Part shown: positions 19,103 through 28,265 of the stretch, one piece after another | Layout: every line of letters starts with the position of its first letter | Numbering within the stretch: the first letter of the stretch is position 1 | Origin: Barthelona sp. PCE | Lineage: Eukaryota; Metamonada: BaSk clade | Direction: 5' to 3' | NCBI GenBank assembly: GCA_040285745.1 | Contig: JAUFOR010000006.1 | Coordinates: 62,001-126,000 of the forward strand | DNA length: 64,000 nucleotides | The notes under the pieces: generated by a model | Databases searched by the model: none | What the model was told of the DNA's origin: nothing | Seen by the model: only the letters and a program-made list of their open reading frames with translations | Program-made: the position numbers and the translations under genes

Positions 19103-21112
19103 TCACACATCATTGCGTATCGTCCAAAAATTGAATTCTGGCTTAATAGCACGTTCTAACTTGCTTCGAACAGCCTTCAAAAGACTTCGTTTTGTCGAAC
19201 TCAGTTGCAAAAAGTATCTTGAAGTTTGTGGAGACACATGATTGGTGTATCGAAGTGAAAGTAAGCGTGAATCGAACTTAGCAGTAAGCTTTGGTAGGAC
19301 AAACATCCCACCAGGAGTTACCGATCCCCAGGCATCGAGATCTAACACACTCATGAAGAGCTTGTGTACATCATTGGGTGCGTACCTGTGAAAAACGAAT
19401 GGATCGCTAGTGTACACCGCTAAACGCCCACAACTCGAGCAGAGAGATTTCAGACGATCAGCTACAAGTGCGAGAAACTCACCAACAATGAGTGTATCGA
19501 CCTGCACAAACATGAAGATTGAAGGTAAACGTGGACCTCGATAGCAATTAGGAACAGCAATGCCGTTACACCATTCTCGGATTCCTACAATGCTCCTCGA
19601 ACGAGTGATGAGCATAGTGCCAACGTGTATTTCAGGCACTACGTCATCAACCCGTTTTATCAGAACATTCAACAATTCCTTAACTTTTTCATTAAATACA
19701 TGTGTCTGAGCATTTGGTGCCCCATACATGGTCTCAGAAGCCTCCAACTGTAGCAATACAGTGCGTTGATATGAGAAATTGTGGATAGAAAAAAAATGTG
19801 AGAGAATTTCTACTTGAAGAGTACTGGGATTTAACCCACTATCGAATACGCTCATTTGCTCCTCATTCCACTGTCGAGAAGGCATCATGCGAGATGCAGG
19901 AGAACACTCATATACAAAAGCACCAACTCCAGCCTTGCGAAAGGCGCGACATTGGCGTCGGATAGAGTTTAGTTTTCGTGATGACGTCCCGTAATGGATG
20001 TCTCCAAACTCAGTGCATACAATAGGAAGTGATATACCAGCTCTTCTTGCTGTCTCTGCGTGATGCGTGATGACGTCATACACAGATGGGGCAATGATAG
20101 AAACTGGTTTGTAAAAGTGAAATGCATAAACTAGCTGGTCACACAAATGTGGAAATGCAAGAAGCGCGCTGCGGAGAGGCTGTGGATCAATACCAACTGG
20201 AGAACACAAATAAGAGTCTGTGGGAAATGGCTCTATCAGAAAGAGGGGGCGTTTCTTCCATTTCTCACTGTGTAACCGTTCTCCTTGTAGAGACATCACG
20301 TCGCACAGTACTGTTTGATAAAAGGCACTGAGTTTGTGACTGATAAGAGAATTGTTTGAGAAAACGAAACGGAAATGATACATATCATCAAAAAGAGGCT
20401 CGTTGAGCACCTCAAATCCAACAAGACCGCGTGGTTTTCGGCACATTAAGGTATCCACCATATACGAAAAGAATTCAGAAAACCGCTCTTGAATACACCA
20501 TCTGTTATCAAAAAAATATCTCCATATCCGTTTCTGATGCTTTGAATCTACAAAACGGCGAGAAAAGGAATCTGCGGACATGGGCCACATATGCGTGCTG
20601 TACTTTGGAATTTTGTGAGTAGGCATCAAGTTTTGCAAAGAAACAGAAGCAGGAAGACATCTTACATCCGCTTTGAGACGTCCGTGTTGGACCATGCTCT
20701 GGTACTCATCAGGCAGGGCGTGGTCTGGAAAACCACAACCGCCCAATCTTCGTGAGTACAGATCACAGTGGACATCAACAAAACTGATAATGTCGTATTT
20801 GGCTGCTATCTCGATGTGACGTGCCAGGTCCTCAAGATATGCGTTGTTGTAGCGGTGTCTATTCGGTTCAATATCTTCCCAGGTTACTAACCATCGAATG
20901 GAATTATATCCCAACATTGAAAGCTTTTTAATACATATTTCCGCATCAATGGCGCCGAATGGAGAGTATTCCGTGCTATGCGGGGGATAAAAACTTGGAT
21001 CCTGATACACAGAGGGGAGATTCTTAGCGTTTGAAGAACAATTAATCCCAATTAACAAAGAAAGCATGCCCGGGTGGAAATCATCCACAAAACAGCCCGT
21101 TTCAACAGGCAT
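19103..21112 (-). CDS. Glycoside hydrolase family 5, endoglycoceramidase/steryl-glucosidase-like
   Basis: 669 residues. A TIM-barrel glycosidase with the GH5 acid/base glutamate in VGFEVLNEP (about residue 238) and the nucleophile glutamate in VCTEFGD (about 369). The N-terminal part has YNSIRWLVTWEDIEPN and DVHCDLYSRRLGGCGFPDHAL, which resemble the RFxxxWEGxxP and DMHQDxxSRxxGGxGxP segments of endoglycoceramidase-related GH5 enzymes (the GH5_12 sterol-glucoside and glucosylceramide hydrolases). The C-terminal 250 residues are strand-rich and end in a basic helix. There is no signal peptide, so an intracellular glycolipid or sterol-glucoside hydrolase is the best inference. Only the catalytic class is firm. 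Confidence 0.8.
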   Translation of the reverse strand: MPVETGCFVDDFHPGMLSLLIGINCSSNAKNLPSVYQDPSFYPPHSTEYSPFGAIDAEICIKKLSMLGYNSIRWLVTWEDIEPNRHRYNNAYLEDLARHIEIAAKYDIISFVDVHCDLYSRRLGGCGFPDHALPDEYQSMVQHGRLKADVRCLPASVSLQNLMPTHKIPKYSTHMWPMSADSFSRRFVDSKHQKRIWRYFFDNRWCIQERFSEFFSYMVDTLMCRKPRGLVGFEVLNEPLFDDMYHFRFVFSNNSLISHKLSAFYQTVLCDVMSLQGERLHSEKWKKRPLFLIEPFPTDSYLCSPVGIDPQPLRSALLAFPHLCDQLVYAFHFYKPVSIIAPSVYDVITHHAETARRAGISLPIVCTEFGDIHYGTSSRKLNSIRRQCRAFRKAGVGAFVYECSPASRMMPSRQWNEEQMSVFDSGLNPSTLQVEILSHFFSIHNFSYQRTVLLQLEASETMYGAPNAQTHVFNEKVKELLNVLIKRVDDVVPEIHVGTMLITRSRSIVGIREWCNGIAVPNCYRGPRLPSIFMFVQVDTLIVGEFLALVADRLKSLCSSCGRLAVYTSDPFVFHRYAPNDVHKLFMSVLDLDAWGSVTPGGMFVLPKLTAKFDSRLLSLRYTNHVSPQTSRYFLQLSSTKRSLLKAVRSKLERAIKPEFNFWTIRNDV

Positions 21113-21150
21113 ATTATAGAATAAGCCCGATAAAAGAAAATCGCGAACTT

Positions 21151-22026
21151 TTACTGGAATGTTAAGCTAAAACTTGGTGAAAATGATTGATTGTCGAATA
21201 CTACAGCGCCAGCACGAAGAAGCAACTTTTTAACCTTCTGCTCAACAACAAACTCAATTTGTGTTTCAACATCTTCAAAACTTTCACCAATAATATAATC
21301 ATCAACCTCAACCCCCACAGTCAGCCTTGTGCTCTTCAAGGGGGCAAAAGTCGCCTTTGTTTGTAGAGAAATCGTACCAAGAAGTAAATCATAAATTGTT
21401 GATGTCTTTGCGCTGATACGTCCTTGGTGAATCATGGAACTGGTGTGTAGACACATGTCGCTGTCAATGGTGGTACATACAATCTGATGATCGTCTTTAA
21501 AACCAATGCCTCCCATCCAATTACCAGAAAAGTCAATTTCACCACCAATGTATGCTTGACCAAAGTATTTGTTCTTACGAATAGGAAGAAGTCCAGATAC
21601 ATAGAAAGGAGTGGACGTTTCATCTTCATGACTCTCTTCATGGTCAAGTGGCATAGAAATAAACGGCATATTGACACCGACACTTACGTTAGCATCGTTT
21701 CTGAATGGATGCACGGAGCACACTATGCCACTGTTGTCGGCTACAGCGTTGGGGCCAACTAAACCGTCATAAGCAATACGTAATTTGAGAAAATCTTTAA
21801 AAGTTGTTGTTAAATTGGAGTTTAGTGTATAAAAACCACTTAGTGTACCTGAAAAGCATGTGTAGTTGCTGTTTTTATCGTCTTGATGAACAGCGCAATC
21901 GAGTGAATCTGGGCTGAATGAGGAAAACTGTTTGAGTGTTTGGGGTGTTGTAAACGGTTTATATGTGTTACTCGAACACCGTTTAGGCTTGAACAGCTTC
22001 TTAAGCTTCTTAAAACTCTTGAACAT
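21151..22026 (-). CDS. Putative mitochondrial beta-barrel (VDAC/Tom40-like porin)
   Basis: 291 residues from ATG 22026 (MFKSFKKLKKLF, an amphipathic basic N-terminus). The rest is a series of alternating-residue strands: CFSGTLSGFYTLNSNLTTTF, YIGGEIDFSGNWMGGIGFK, LLLGTISLQTKATFAP and TRLTVGVEVD. The C-terminus is LLLRAGAVVFDNQSFSPSFSLTFQ. That last strand has the layout of the mitochondrial beta-signal (polar-x-Gly/Ser-x-x-hydrophobic-x-hydrophobic; compare KLGLGLEFQ in VDAC and CGFGLTIG in Tom40). Length (about 290) fits the Porin_3 family. If right, it is the outer-membrane pore of a mitochondrion or mitochondrion-related organelle. Sequence divergence leaves the choice between VDAC and Tom40 open. 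Confidence 0.5.
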   Translation of the reverse strand: MFKSFKKLKKLFKPKRCSSNTYKPFTTPQTLKQFSSFSPDSLDCAVHQDDKNSNYTCFSGTLSGFYTLNSNLTTTFKDFLKLRIAYDGLVGPNAVADNSGIVCSVHPFRNDANVSVGVNMPFISMPLDHEESHEDETSTPFYVSGLLPIRKNKYFGQAYIGGEIDFSGNWMGGIGFKDDHQIVCTTIDSDMCLHTSSMIHQGRISAKTSTIYDLLLGTISLQTKATFAPLKSTRLTVGVEVDDYIIGESFEDVETQIEFVVEQKVKKLLLRAGAVVFDNQSFSPSFSLTFQ

Positions 22027-22176
22027 ATGTGAAGGAGGCAATTTATATAAGAGCACAAATTTACTTTTCTAGTTCCTGTAAAAAATGCTGTTAAATGTCA
22101 CGTTTGGCAACGAAAACAGACAAATCTTCAACATTTTTTGGTATATTCAGTCAACAAAACATAAAACCACAAAATT

Positions 22177-25100
22177 TTACTTGTTGTTACGAGCCTTTAA
22201 TGCTTGTGCTTTCCTCAACAAAGAAGCGATGCGATATCTTCTCTTCTCATCGGGTGATAAAGCTCCTAAATTACTTTCAATGATTCTATTCTCAGCATCT
22301 AAATCTAAGAATTTTTTTGGAGTTTTCAAAGGAGAAGCACGTTTTTCACGCAACTTGCGCAATCTTGCAGATCCCCTACCATCAGGAACACCATATTGTG
22401 ATCTGATAGGTGAGGCGTGATCGTTAATAATCTCTTCTTGCAGGCTAGGGATGTTTAACTCATTATGCAGTTGAATTTCAAGGTCTGAAGGCTTGGTTAT
22501 GCCCTCAATGTTATCAATAGTGACATCCGGGGTTAATAGCGAGCGTTTCTTTGGACTAAAAACTTTCATCGAATGATACTGTCGCATAAGGTTATCTGTG
22601 AGTGAGGCGAGCTGCTCATGGCGCTGCTGGGCACTCACACGGGTGCGGAAACCTGAATCTTTCTCAATGAATTTGGATTCAAGTACTTCCTTTCTCTTTG
22701 GCTTAGCTTCATCGATGGGCTTCTTTTCAGACTTATTTCCAAAAATCATTCCGGCTTGTTGTACAAGCTTATTGCGGAATGATGATTCAAGGTTGTCTAC
22801 ATACAAAATTTCATCTTCATCTTCTTCACCTATATCTTCTTTTTCCATGCTTTTAACGCTCTCACTCTTCTCATCTTCAACCTGTGTAATGATCTCATCA
22901 TCCTTTTTACGTGCTTCTTTTGCCTCTAACATCATTATATCATCAATGTCCAGCATGTTCACACGAGTTGTTTCAGGGGAGTACATTGGATACTCAGTCG
23001 TTGAATGCATAGGCATCGGTGTAGGTTGCATGTTATCACTTTCCGGTTCTAAAGGATTGATGTCAACAGATAAAAAATGATAATCTCCATATTCTTCATC
23101 AGAAATTTCATCTTTAAATGCTAAAATTGGTCCTCCACGGGTAGGACTGCCAACTGGCTTTGCAGGTGATGTGACAACGATTTCATCATTATAGGGAATT
23201 GAAAAAGAACTAAAACTATCAGGGATTGAACCTCCAGTTTCTTCTATCTCACCATGAAAACTTAAAGTAGAAGCCTCACTGACGTTATTACTAATATCAG
23301 CAGATCTTCCATGAGATAAAAGCTCTGTAGCAGTCAGAAGACCTACTTCTTCATCATAGTTAGCAACAACTCGACTTGGTTCAGCTACACTAAGATCACT
23401 CTCCTCATCAACAGCTTCACTGCTATCAGTACTAATATTATCATCAACCTCAACCTCAACATCAACCTCATCGTCAGTTTCAGTGTCGGTGCCGGTGTCG
23501 GTGTGGGTAGACTCCATTAATCTAGATTCTACTTCACCATCACTTTCAACAAATACCCTTGAAACAACCTTATTCATTTCAGCGTTCAGAGACTGCACTT
23601 CTTCTGCATTAATAGAGTCCATTACACCAAACGTTAAGGGGGCAGCCTCCATGATACTTAACCCATCAGAAAGTTCATCTTCACTGCTTGTAACATCAAC
23701 ATACTCATACTTCATCAGAGACTCGTTCAATTGTTTAGTTTCTCGATCTAACTCCTCACGTAGCACGGACGATTTGCTGTCGTAACGGGTGATCCCAAAC
23801 GTGTGAGGGGCTGCTGCCATGATACTATCCATATCATCGTTGGGATCTTCGTTTTCTGAATCATACTCGCTATCATACTCGCTATCATACTCAATGAGTG
23901 CATCACTGTTTTCATCATGCTCATCATTCAAATTCTTATTCGCAGTGGTTTCAAGCGCGGCTTCAAGGCTAGCTGGGAGGTCGACTTCATCATCATCATC
24001 ATCGATTTCATGATAAGTTTCTGGTTCGCTGTCATAAACATCATTTTCTTCAAAATAAAAATTTTCAATTAGCTCTGTAACTAAGGGCTCAGCATTCTCA
24101 ATGTCATCATGAGTGTCATCATGAATATAACTTTCAGTACTAACGTTATCCTCAATATCCTTAAAATCATCTTCATTAACAATAACCTCATCTACAACAT
24201 CATTAGTATCGTCATCTTTAATAATATCTTCATTTTCAACAGCACTGATATCATCATAAGTTTCATCATTTTCAACAATAACCTCATCTTTAACATCATT
24301 GATATCTTGGTCTTTAACATCAACGATATCATCACTAATATCATCATTTTTAACAATATCCTCATCTTGAACAATAACAACATCATTGATATGATCTTCA
24401 ACAATAACAACATCATTGATATGATCTTCAACAGCAGGTTCAAAAACCTCATCAACTATCTCTTCCACCATTTCTTCAGTAACAGGCACCTCCACTGCAT
24501 CAACAGGCTCAGGTTGTGCAGGTATTTCCTGTGTTGAGAACACCAAACCTACGTCTACTGGTACAACCTCCTCTGCAATCTCGATGGGATCAGACTCAAA
24601 TTCAGAGGTTTCAATCTCTTCAGGGACAAAGTAATCACTCGAATCATACTCGTCAGTGGATAGCATTGTATCAATTGCATTCAATGTGTCCATCAACTCA
24701 TCGATCTCACTTGCATCTAGGCTTTCATCTGTCTCACTATCGGTAAGCGCCTCATCCTCGTCATAGTGTGGAATGTGCACCGCGTGCAACGTCTGGGACT
24801 TGATTGTTGATGACGTCAGCACTCGAACATAATCCTCTTCCTCCATAGAATCTGTTTCAAATTCGCTGCTGCTCTCCTCTGATTCAGTAGCTGGCTTATC
24901 AATTGGCTCATCAATCGGTTCAGTAGCTGGCTCAGTAGCTGGCTCAACAAAGGTTTCTTCCTGGCGAGTTGGTGTTTGAGTTTCAACAGTAAACCTTTCA
25001 GTTGCTTCGGTACCAGTCTCGCGTGTTTCCTTTTTAGAAGGTGTTACAGGCACCTCTTCCACCACTTTGGACTGTTTGACAGGAGATATTTCAGCATTAG

Positions 25101-25746
25101 TATATCTAAAATCATGGAAAAATTTCTCAAGGTTATCAATATGTTGCTTCTGTTTCTCAATGGAATGATGAATTTCCTCAACGTTCTGCCCGTCAAAGAA
25201 GCGGAGAGACGGTGCCATTGCAATAACAAACTCTCTTAAACGATTAGAATTAGTAACAGGGCATCCAGAAAGCGTGAGAAAACGCAAGGATTCGGTCTTT
25301 CCAAGGACATGTAGCTGGCGCATTGAAGACAGTGCATTGTTACCCAGAATTAGGATTTCTAAGTCCTCCGGTAACTTATCCAGTTCATTCAACTGATTAG
25401 AATGAACACGGAGCTCTTGAAGGTTTTTTAGATGATCTAAATGTGTAATTTTCCTCAAATCGTTAAAATTGCATGAAAGTACCCTTAAAGATTGCGGCAA
25501 AAGGTTGCAGTTTAAAGTTGTGAGTAAATTGTGATCTAGGTATAATTCTTTCAAATTTAGCCTCCTGATATCGGGGGTTTGGGTAAGGTTACAGCGATCC
25601 AGAAACAGAACTTTGATAGAATCGATTTTTGTGTGAGATGCTCGCGCAATCAGCTGCAGAATCCTGTTATGGTGTTTTGACAGGTCTGTACCTGATAAAA
25701 CACAGTGCTGGCTGTCATTAAGCACAGAATCTAACTGTCTTAACAT
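22177..25746 (-). CDS. Leucine-rich-repeat protein with a very long acidic tail
   Basis: 1189 residues. Residues 40-195 form an SDS22-type LRR array (LKELYLDHNLLTTL, LRVLSCNFNDLRKI, LQELRVHSNQLNEL, LEILILGNNALSSM) and end in an LRR cap, FVIAMAPSLRFFDGQNVEE. Residues 260-960 are extremely acidic (Asp, Glu, Ser, Val, Ile) with recent internal repeats. The last 200 residues are basic, with SPLKTPKKF and SPDEKRRYRIASLLRKAQAL. Potential SP/TP phosphorylation sites are frequent. LRR proteins of this kind are common at centrosomes and axonemes, but no orthologue is recognised. The acidic part encodes long complementary-strand frames that are artefacts. Confidence 0.7.
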   Translation of the reverse strand: MLRQLDSVLNDSQHCVLSGTDLSKHHNRILQLIARASHTKIDSIKVLFLDRCNLTQTPDIRRLNLKELYLDHNLLTTLNCNLLPQSLRVLSCNFNDLRKITHLDHLKNLQELRVHSNQLNELDKLPEDLEILILGNNALSSMRQLHVLGKTESLRFLTLSGCPVTNSNRLREFVIAMAPSLRFFDGQNVEEIHHSIEKQKQHIDNLEKFFHDFRYTNAEISPVKQSKVVEEVPVTPSKKETRETGTEATERFTVETQTPTRQEETFVEPATEPATEPIDEPIDKPATESEESSSEFETDSMEEEDYVRVLTSSTIKSQTLHAVHIPHYDEDEALTDSETDESLDASEIDELMDTLNAIDTMLSTDEYDSSDYFVPEEIETSEFESDPIEIAEEVVPVDVGLVFSTQEIPAQPEPVDAVEVPVTEEMVEEIVDEVFEPAVEDHINDVVIVEDHINDVVIVQDEDIVKNDDISDDIVDVKDQDINDVKDEVIVENDETYDDISAVENEDIIKDDDTNDVVDEVIVNEDDFKDIEDNVSTESYIHDDTHDDIENAEPLVTELIENFYFEENDVYDSEPETYHEIDDDDDEVDLPASLEAALETTANKNLNDEHDENSDALIEYDSEYDSEYDSENEDPNDDMDSIMAAAPHTFGITRYDSKSSVLREELDRETKQLNESLMKYEYVDVTSSEDELSDGLSIMEAAPLTFGVMDSINAEEVQSLNAEMNKVVSRVFVESDGEVESRLMESTHTDTGTDTETDDEVDVEVEVDDNISTDSSEAVDEESDLSVAEPSRVVANYDEEVGLLTATELLSHGRSADISNNVSEASTLSFHGEIEETGGSIPDSFSSFSIPYNDEIVVTSPAKPVGSPTRGGPILAFKDEISDEEYGDYHFLSVDINPLEPESDNMQPTPMPMHSTTEYPMYSPETTRVNMLDIDDIMMLEAKEARKKDDEIITQVEDEKSESVKSMEKEDIGEEDEDEILYVDNLESSFRNKLVQQAGMIFGNKSEKKPIDEAKPKRKEVLESKFIEKDSGFRTRVSAQQRHEQLASLTDNLMRQYHSMKVFSPKKRSLLTPDVTIDNIEGITKPSDLEIQLHNELNIPSLQEEIINDHASPIRSQYGVPDGRGSARLRKLREKRASPLKTPKKFLDLDAENRIIESNLGALSPDEKRRYRIASLLRKAQALKARNNK
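23861..23887 (-). repeat. 12-bp tandem repeat in acidic LRR gene
   Basis: TCATACTCGCTA repeated just over twice on the plus strand, encoding the repeated tetrapeptide EYDS on the minus strand. Length is a multiple of three, so the frame is kept. Confidence 0.8.
24371..24430 (-). repeat. Exact 30-bp tandem duplication in acidic LRR gene
   Basis: 24371-24400 and 24401-24430 are identical, encoding EDHINDVVIV twice. The surrounding region contains degenerate versions of the same unit (DDIVDVKDQDINDV), so the acidic tail appears to grow by in-frame slippage. Confidence 0.9.
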
Positions 25747-25823
25747 AGAAAAGAGTTGTATTTGGTTAAACGACCTCTTTCAACTAATTTCTTACTGAGC
25801 TATTTTACAAAGGGGATTTACAG

Positions 25824-26801
25824 ATGGATGTAGAACTCTCTGGAACGTTCTTAGCTAAAATGAGAATTGGATCTCAACAGTACACTGAAAGTACTGCATA
25901 TATTAATTCTTTGCACTTTCATAGAGAGGGAGGACACCTTGTTAGTTGCTCAGACGACGATTTCATTAGAGTACATGATTGTTTATCGGGTATTGAACAT
26001 CAAATTTTTACAAGTGATAAGTATGGATGTAGATTTGGTAAATTTCTAGCCTCACCAGATGAGATCATTATGGCAAGCACAAGGAGTGGGCATGATTTAC
26101 GTGTATTATCACCTGAAACATCAGAATTTACACGATTTTTAAGTGGTCATACGATGGGTGTTTTGAGTTTAGACGTGTTTAATGACATCACAACCATCAT
26201 ATCCACATCACAAGACAGGACAGTACGGCTATGGGACCTTCGTGTTGACCGTGGATCTATAGGAAAAATTTCAGTTGGTGGATCCAGTGTAGCAGCATGT
26301 TCTCCTGATGGAGAAAGATTTGCAGTAGCACTTTCAGAGGGCGGCATAGCGATATATGACCGTAGGAATCCAAGTAATGGTCCAATGAGTTATTTTGATT
26401 TTAGTCTTGAACACACATCACAAATTGTAGGTGCTAAGTTCTCACCAAACTCACAGGCGTTGCTACTTACGGGCACAGAAGGCTATCATGTGCTTTATAA
26501 CATAGAGACAGGTGGAAAAGTTTTAGAAGTTGAGAAACCATTAATGGCATTTAGCACAAATGATAAATTTGTTACAGGAGCAGAATTTTCACCCGACAAT
26601 AAGTTCTTATTGATTGGGCGACATAAATCTATTGCCATATTCCCTTGGCCTGATAGTATTCAATCATTATCGAAACCAGAGCCATTCGGTAACCTTGTAG
26701 GACACCAAGGGATGGTGTGGAATGTAGGATTTAATCCTAAATATGCAATGTTTGCTTCTGCAGCTAATGATTTGTGTTTATGGGTACCACCACAAATTTA
26801 G
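25824..26801 (+). CDS. WD40 protein WDR82/Swd2
   Basis: 325 residues, seven-bladed WD40 propeller matching WDR82/Swd2 blade by blade: VSCSDDDFIRVHDCLSG (compare ISSSDDDSIVLYDCQEG), KYGCRFGKF, an ASTRSGHDLRVLSPE blade, FLSGHTMGVLSLDV, DRTVRLWDLR, AIYDRRNPSNGPMSYFDF (compare KLYDLRSFDKGPFATFKM), FTPDSQF-like FSPDNKFLLIG, and a terminal FNPKYAMFASAANDLCLWVP (compare [20 protein letters not shown]). In other eukaryotes it recruits the Set1/COMPASS H3K4 methyltransferase and belongs to a PP1 phosphatase/termination complex in the nucleus. It diverges from the acidic LRR gene with 77 bp between starts. Confidence 0.88.
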   Translation: MDVELSGTFLAKMRIGSQQYTESTAYINSLHFHREGGHLVSCSDDDFIRVHDCLSGIEHQIFTSDKYGCRFGKFLASPDEIIMASTRSGHDLRVLSPETSEFTRFLSGHTMGVLSLDVFNDITTIISTSQDRTVRLWDLRVDRGSIGKISVGGSSVAACSPDGERFAVALSEGGIAIYDRRNPSNGPMSYFDFSLEHTSQIVGAKFSPNSQALLLTGTEGYHVLYNIETGGKVLEVEKPLMAFSTNDKFVTGAEFSPDNKFLLIGRHKSIAIFPWPDSIQSLSKPEPFGNLVGHQGMVWNVGFNPKYAMFASAANDLCLWVPPQI

Positions 26802-26919
26802 TCATATTTAAGTTATATAAAATGCAAGTGTAGCAGTGAATTTATTCAATAATATAATAAAAACAAGAAAATGGAAGTATTCCAGGTTTATTCATCATGG
26901 AAGTTTGTGCATAACCAAA

Positions 26920-27486
26920 TTAGTTGGTCTCGTTGCCACGGACACGGGCCTGAGCGTTGGTAACGTAGATACCCCATTCCTTAGCGGCCTTGATAATCTC
27001 GACGCGCTTCTTGGCACTGACAGCGTGAGCAATCTCAGCAGAACAGATCTCAGTGTTGGTCTTGAGGACAGCGAGGTCCTTGACGTTGTGGACAACGAAT
27101 CTGTACAAACCGTTGGGAGCAAGATACTTAGTCTTCTTATCACTACCGAAACCAATGGAAACGTGCTTGCAACCGACTCCGCGGAAACGTCTTCTGAAGG
27201 CACCATCAATACCGTGAGGCTTTCTCCAGGAGGACTAAATGTGAGTATAATGAAAAAATATAACTGAACAGAACTATTTCTACACTTCAAAACCAAGATA
27301 TATCGCCCTTTCAAGGCAGGTATGTGCGTATGATATGAAGCAATAACCCGATTTGCAATGAGATATAGAAAAAAGTTCTTTCTTGACTTAACATACACCT
27401 ACACGCATAAATCTGTCAGATTGGAAGCGTTTGAAAGCGGCGGTGCGCTTCTTGACAATCTTTTTGGTGTTTGATGACTTAACCAT
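26920..27486 (-). CDS. RPL32: Ribosomal protein eL32, one intron
   Basis: Two exons on the minus strand: 27397-27486 (30 codons) and 26920-27234, joined in phase 0, giving 134 residues (human 135). Exon 1 encodes KKIVKKRTAAFKRFQSDRFM and exon 2 resumes SSWRKPHGIDGAFRRRF, matching human [31 protein letters not shown] without a gap. The rest (SDKKTKYLAPNGLYRFVVHN, SAEIAHAVSAKKR, ITNxxARxR-like VTNAQARVRG) is clear eL32, a component of the large ribosomal subunit. A CTCCTTTTCAG motif lies about 20 bp upstream of the ATG. Confidence 0.96.
27235..27396 (-). other. Spliceosomal intron, 162 nt (eL32 gene)
   Basis: Starts GTATGT and ends ACTCACATTTAG. Its removal reproduces the eL32 family alignment exactly. 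It shares the CTNACATTTAG end with the intron of the stomatin-like gene. Confidence 0.95.
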
Positions 27487-28147
27487 GGAAATAAAAGAAT
27501 GAAACTGAAAAGGAGCATTTCAGTATTATTTACTTAGTATGTATACATGTAATATTGGGAACAAAGTCATACAGCATAATGAATGGTGGGAATACGCAAT
27601 ATATCGCAAAAACAAAAAGCTTTCAAGTCATATCCCTATTCTGCAGCCATATTTACCAATTTAGTTAATCTCATGTCAACTTTTGATGTTGAACACTGGT
27701 TATCAAACCATGAATTGTTGAAGAGCAGGATAAATCGAATTTCAGGTTGGTTCAACGGTTAGTCTTATTTTGAGGTAGACCAAGATGAGATCTTAAGAGT
27801 GATGCCAGCCCAAAAGATGTTGAAATTAGCTATATATTCAATATCGAAAACCTGCTTGCACACGTTGGGAATCTTCCTTGAAAAGGTGATTCTACTATGC
27901 TTTGTAATGATAAACATCCGCGAATAGCGTGTTCATCATCATAAAAAGTGTATGAAACAGAAGGAGTTGGTGTGAATACCAAAATATGAAATTGGTTCTC
28001 AACCTATACAGTGACTCCGATGATTGATGTATCCCACGAAAAAAGTAAAATAAATGGTTTTTGTACCGTTTTTATTATGATTTATCGAAACAAGACAATA
28101 TTGTAAAGAATGGCGAAAAAACGGAGTAAGCCAATGACTAGAGCGAT
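27487..28147. other. Intergenic, no gene seen
   Basis: About 660 bp between the start of eL32 and the end of eL41, both on the minus strand. The near end holds the eL32 promoter region. I see no open frame with coding character, no tRNA and no clear repeat. Confidence 0.5.
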
Positions 28148-28265
28148 TACTTGCTCTTCTTCTTCATCAGACGTCTAAAAGTTAGGCTATATTGTTGTGA
28201 AAAAATGCTTCATACCTCTTGCGCTTTCTAGCTCTCATTCTCTTCTTTAACCACTTAGCACGCAT
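28148..28265 (-). CDS. RPL41: Ribosomal protein eL41, 25 aa, one intron
   Basis: Exon 1 is 28216-28265 (50 nt) and exon 2 is 28148-28175 (28 nt). Together they encode 25 residues starting MRAKWLKKRMRARKRKRR and ending LMKKKSK, against human MRAKWRKKRMRRLKRKRR... of the same length. The junction splits an Arg codon (AG|A). eL41 is the smallest ribosomal protein, a single basic helix at the subunit interface. The gene lies near eL32 on the same strand. Confidence 0.95.
28176..28215 (-). other. Spliceosomal intron, 40 nt (eL41 gene)
   Basis: Starts GTATGA and ends CCTAACTTTTAG. Only 40 nt long, near the minimum for a spliceosomal intron. The CTAAC branch-point-like sequence lies 6 nt from the 3' splice site. 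Confidence 0.93.

Noticed and set aside
22598-24537. Several long plus-strand frames rich in Ser, Ile and Asn
   Set aside because: They are complementary-strand readings of the acidic LRR gene; GAT/GAA-rich codons produce open frames on the other strand.
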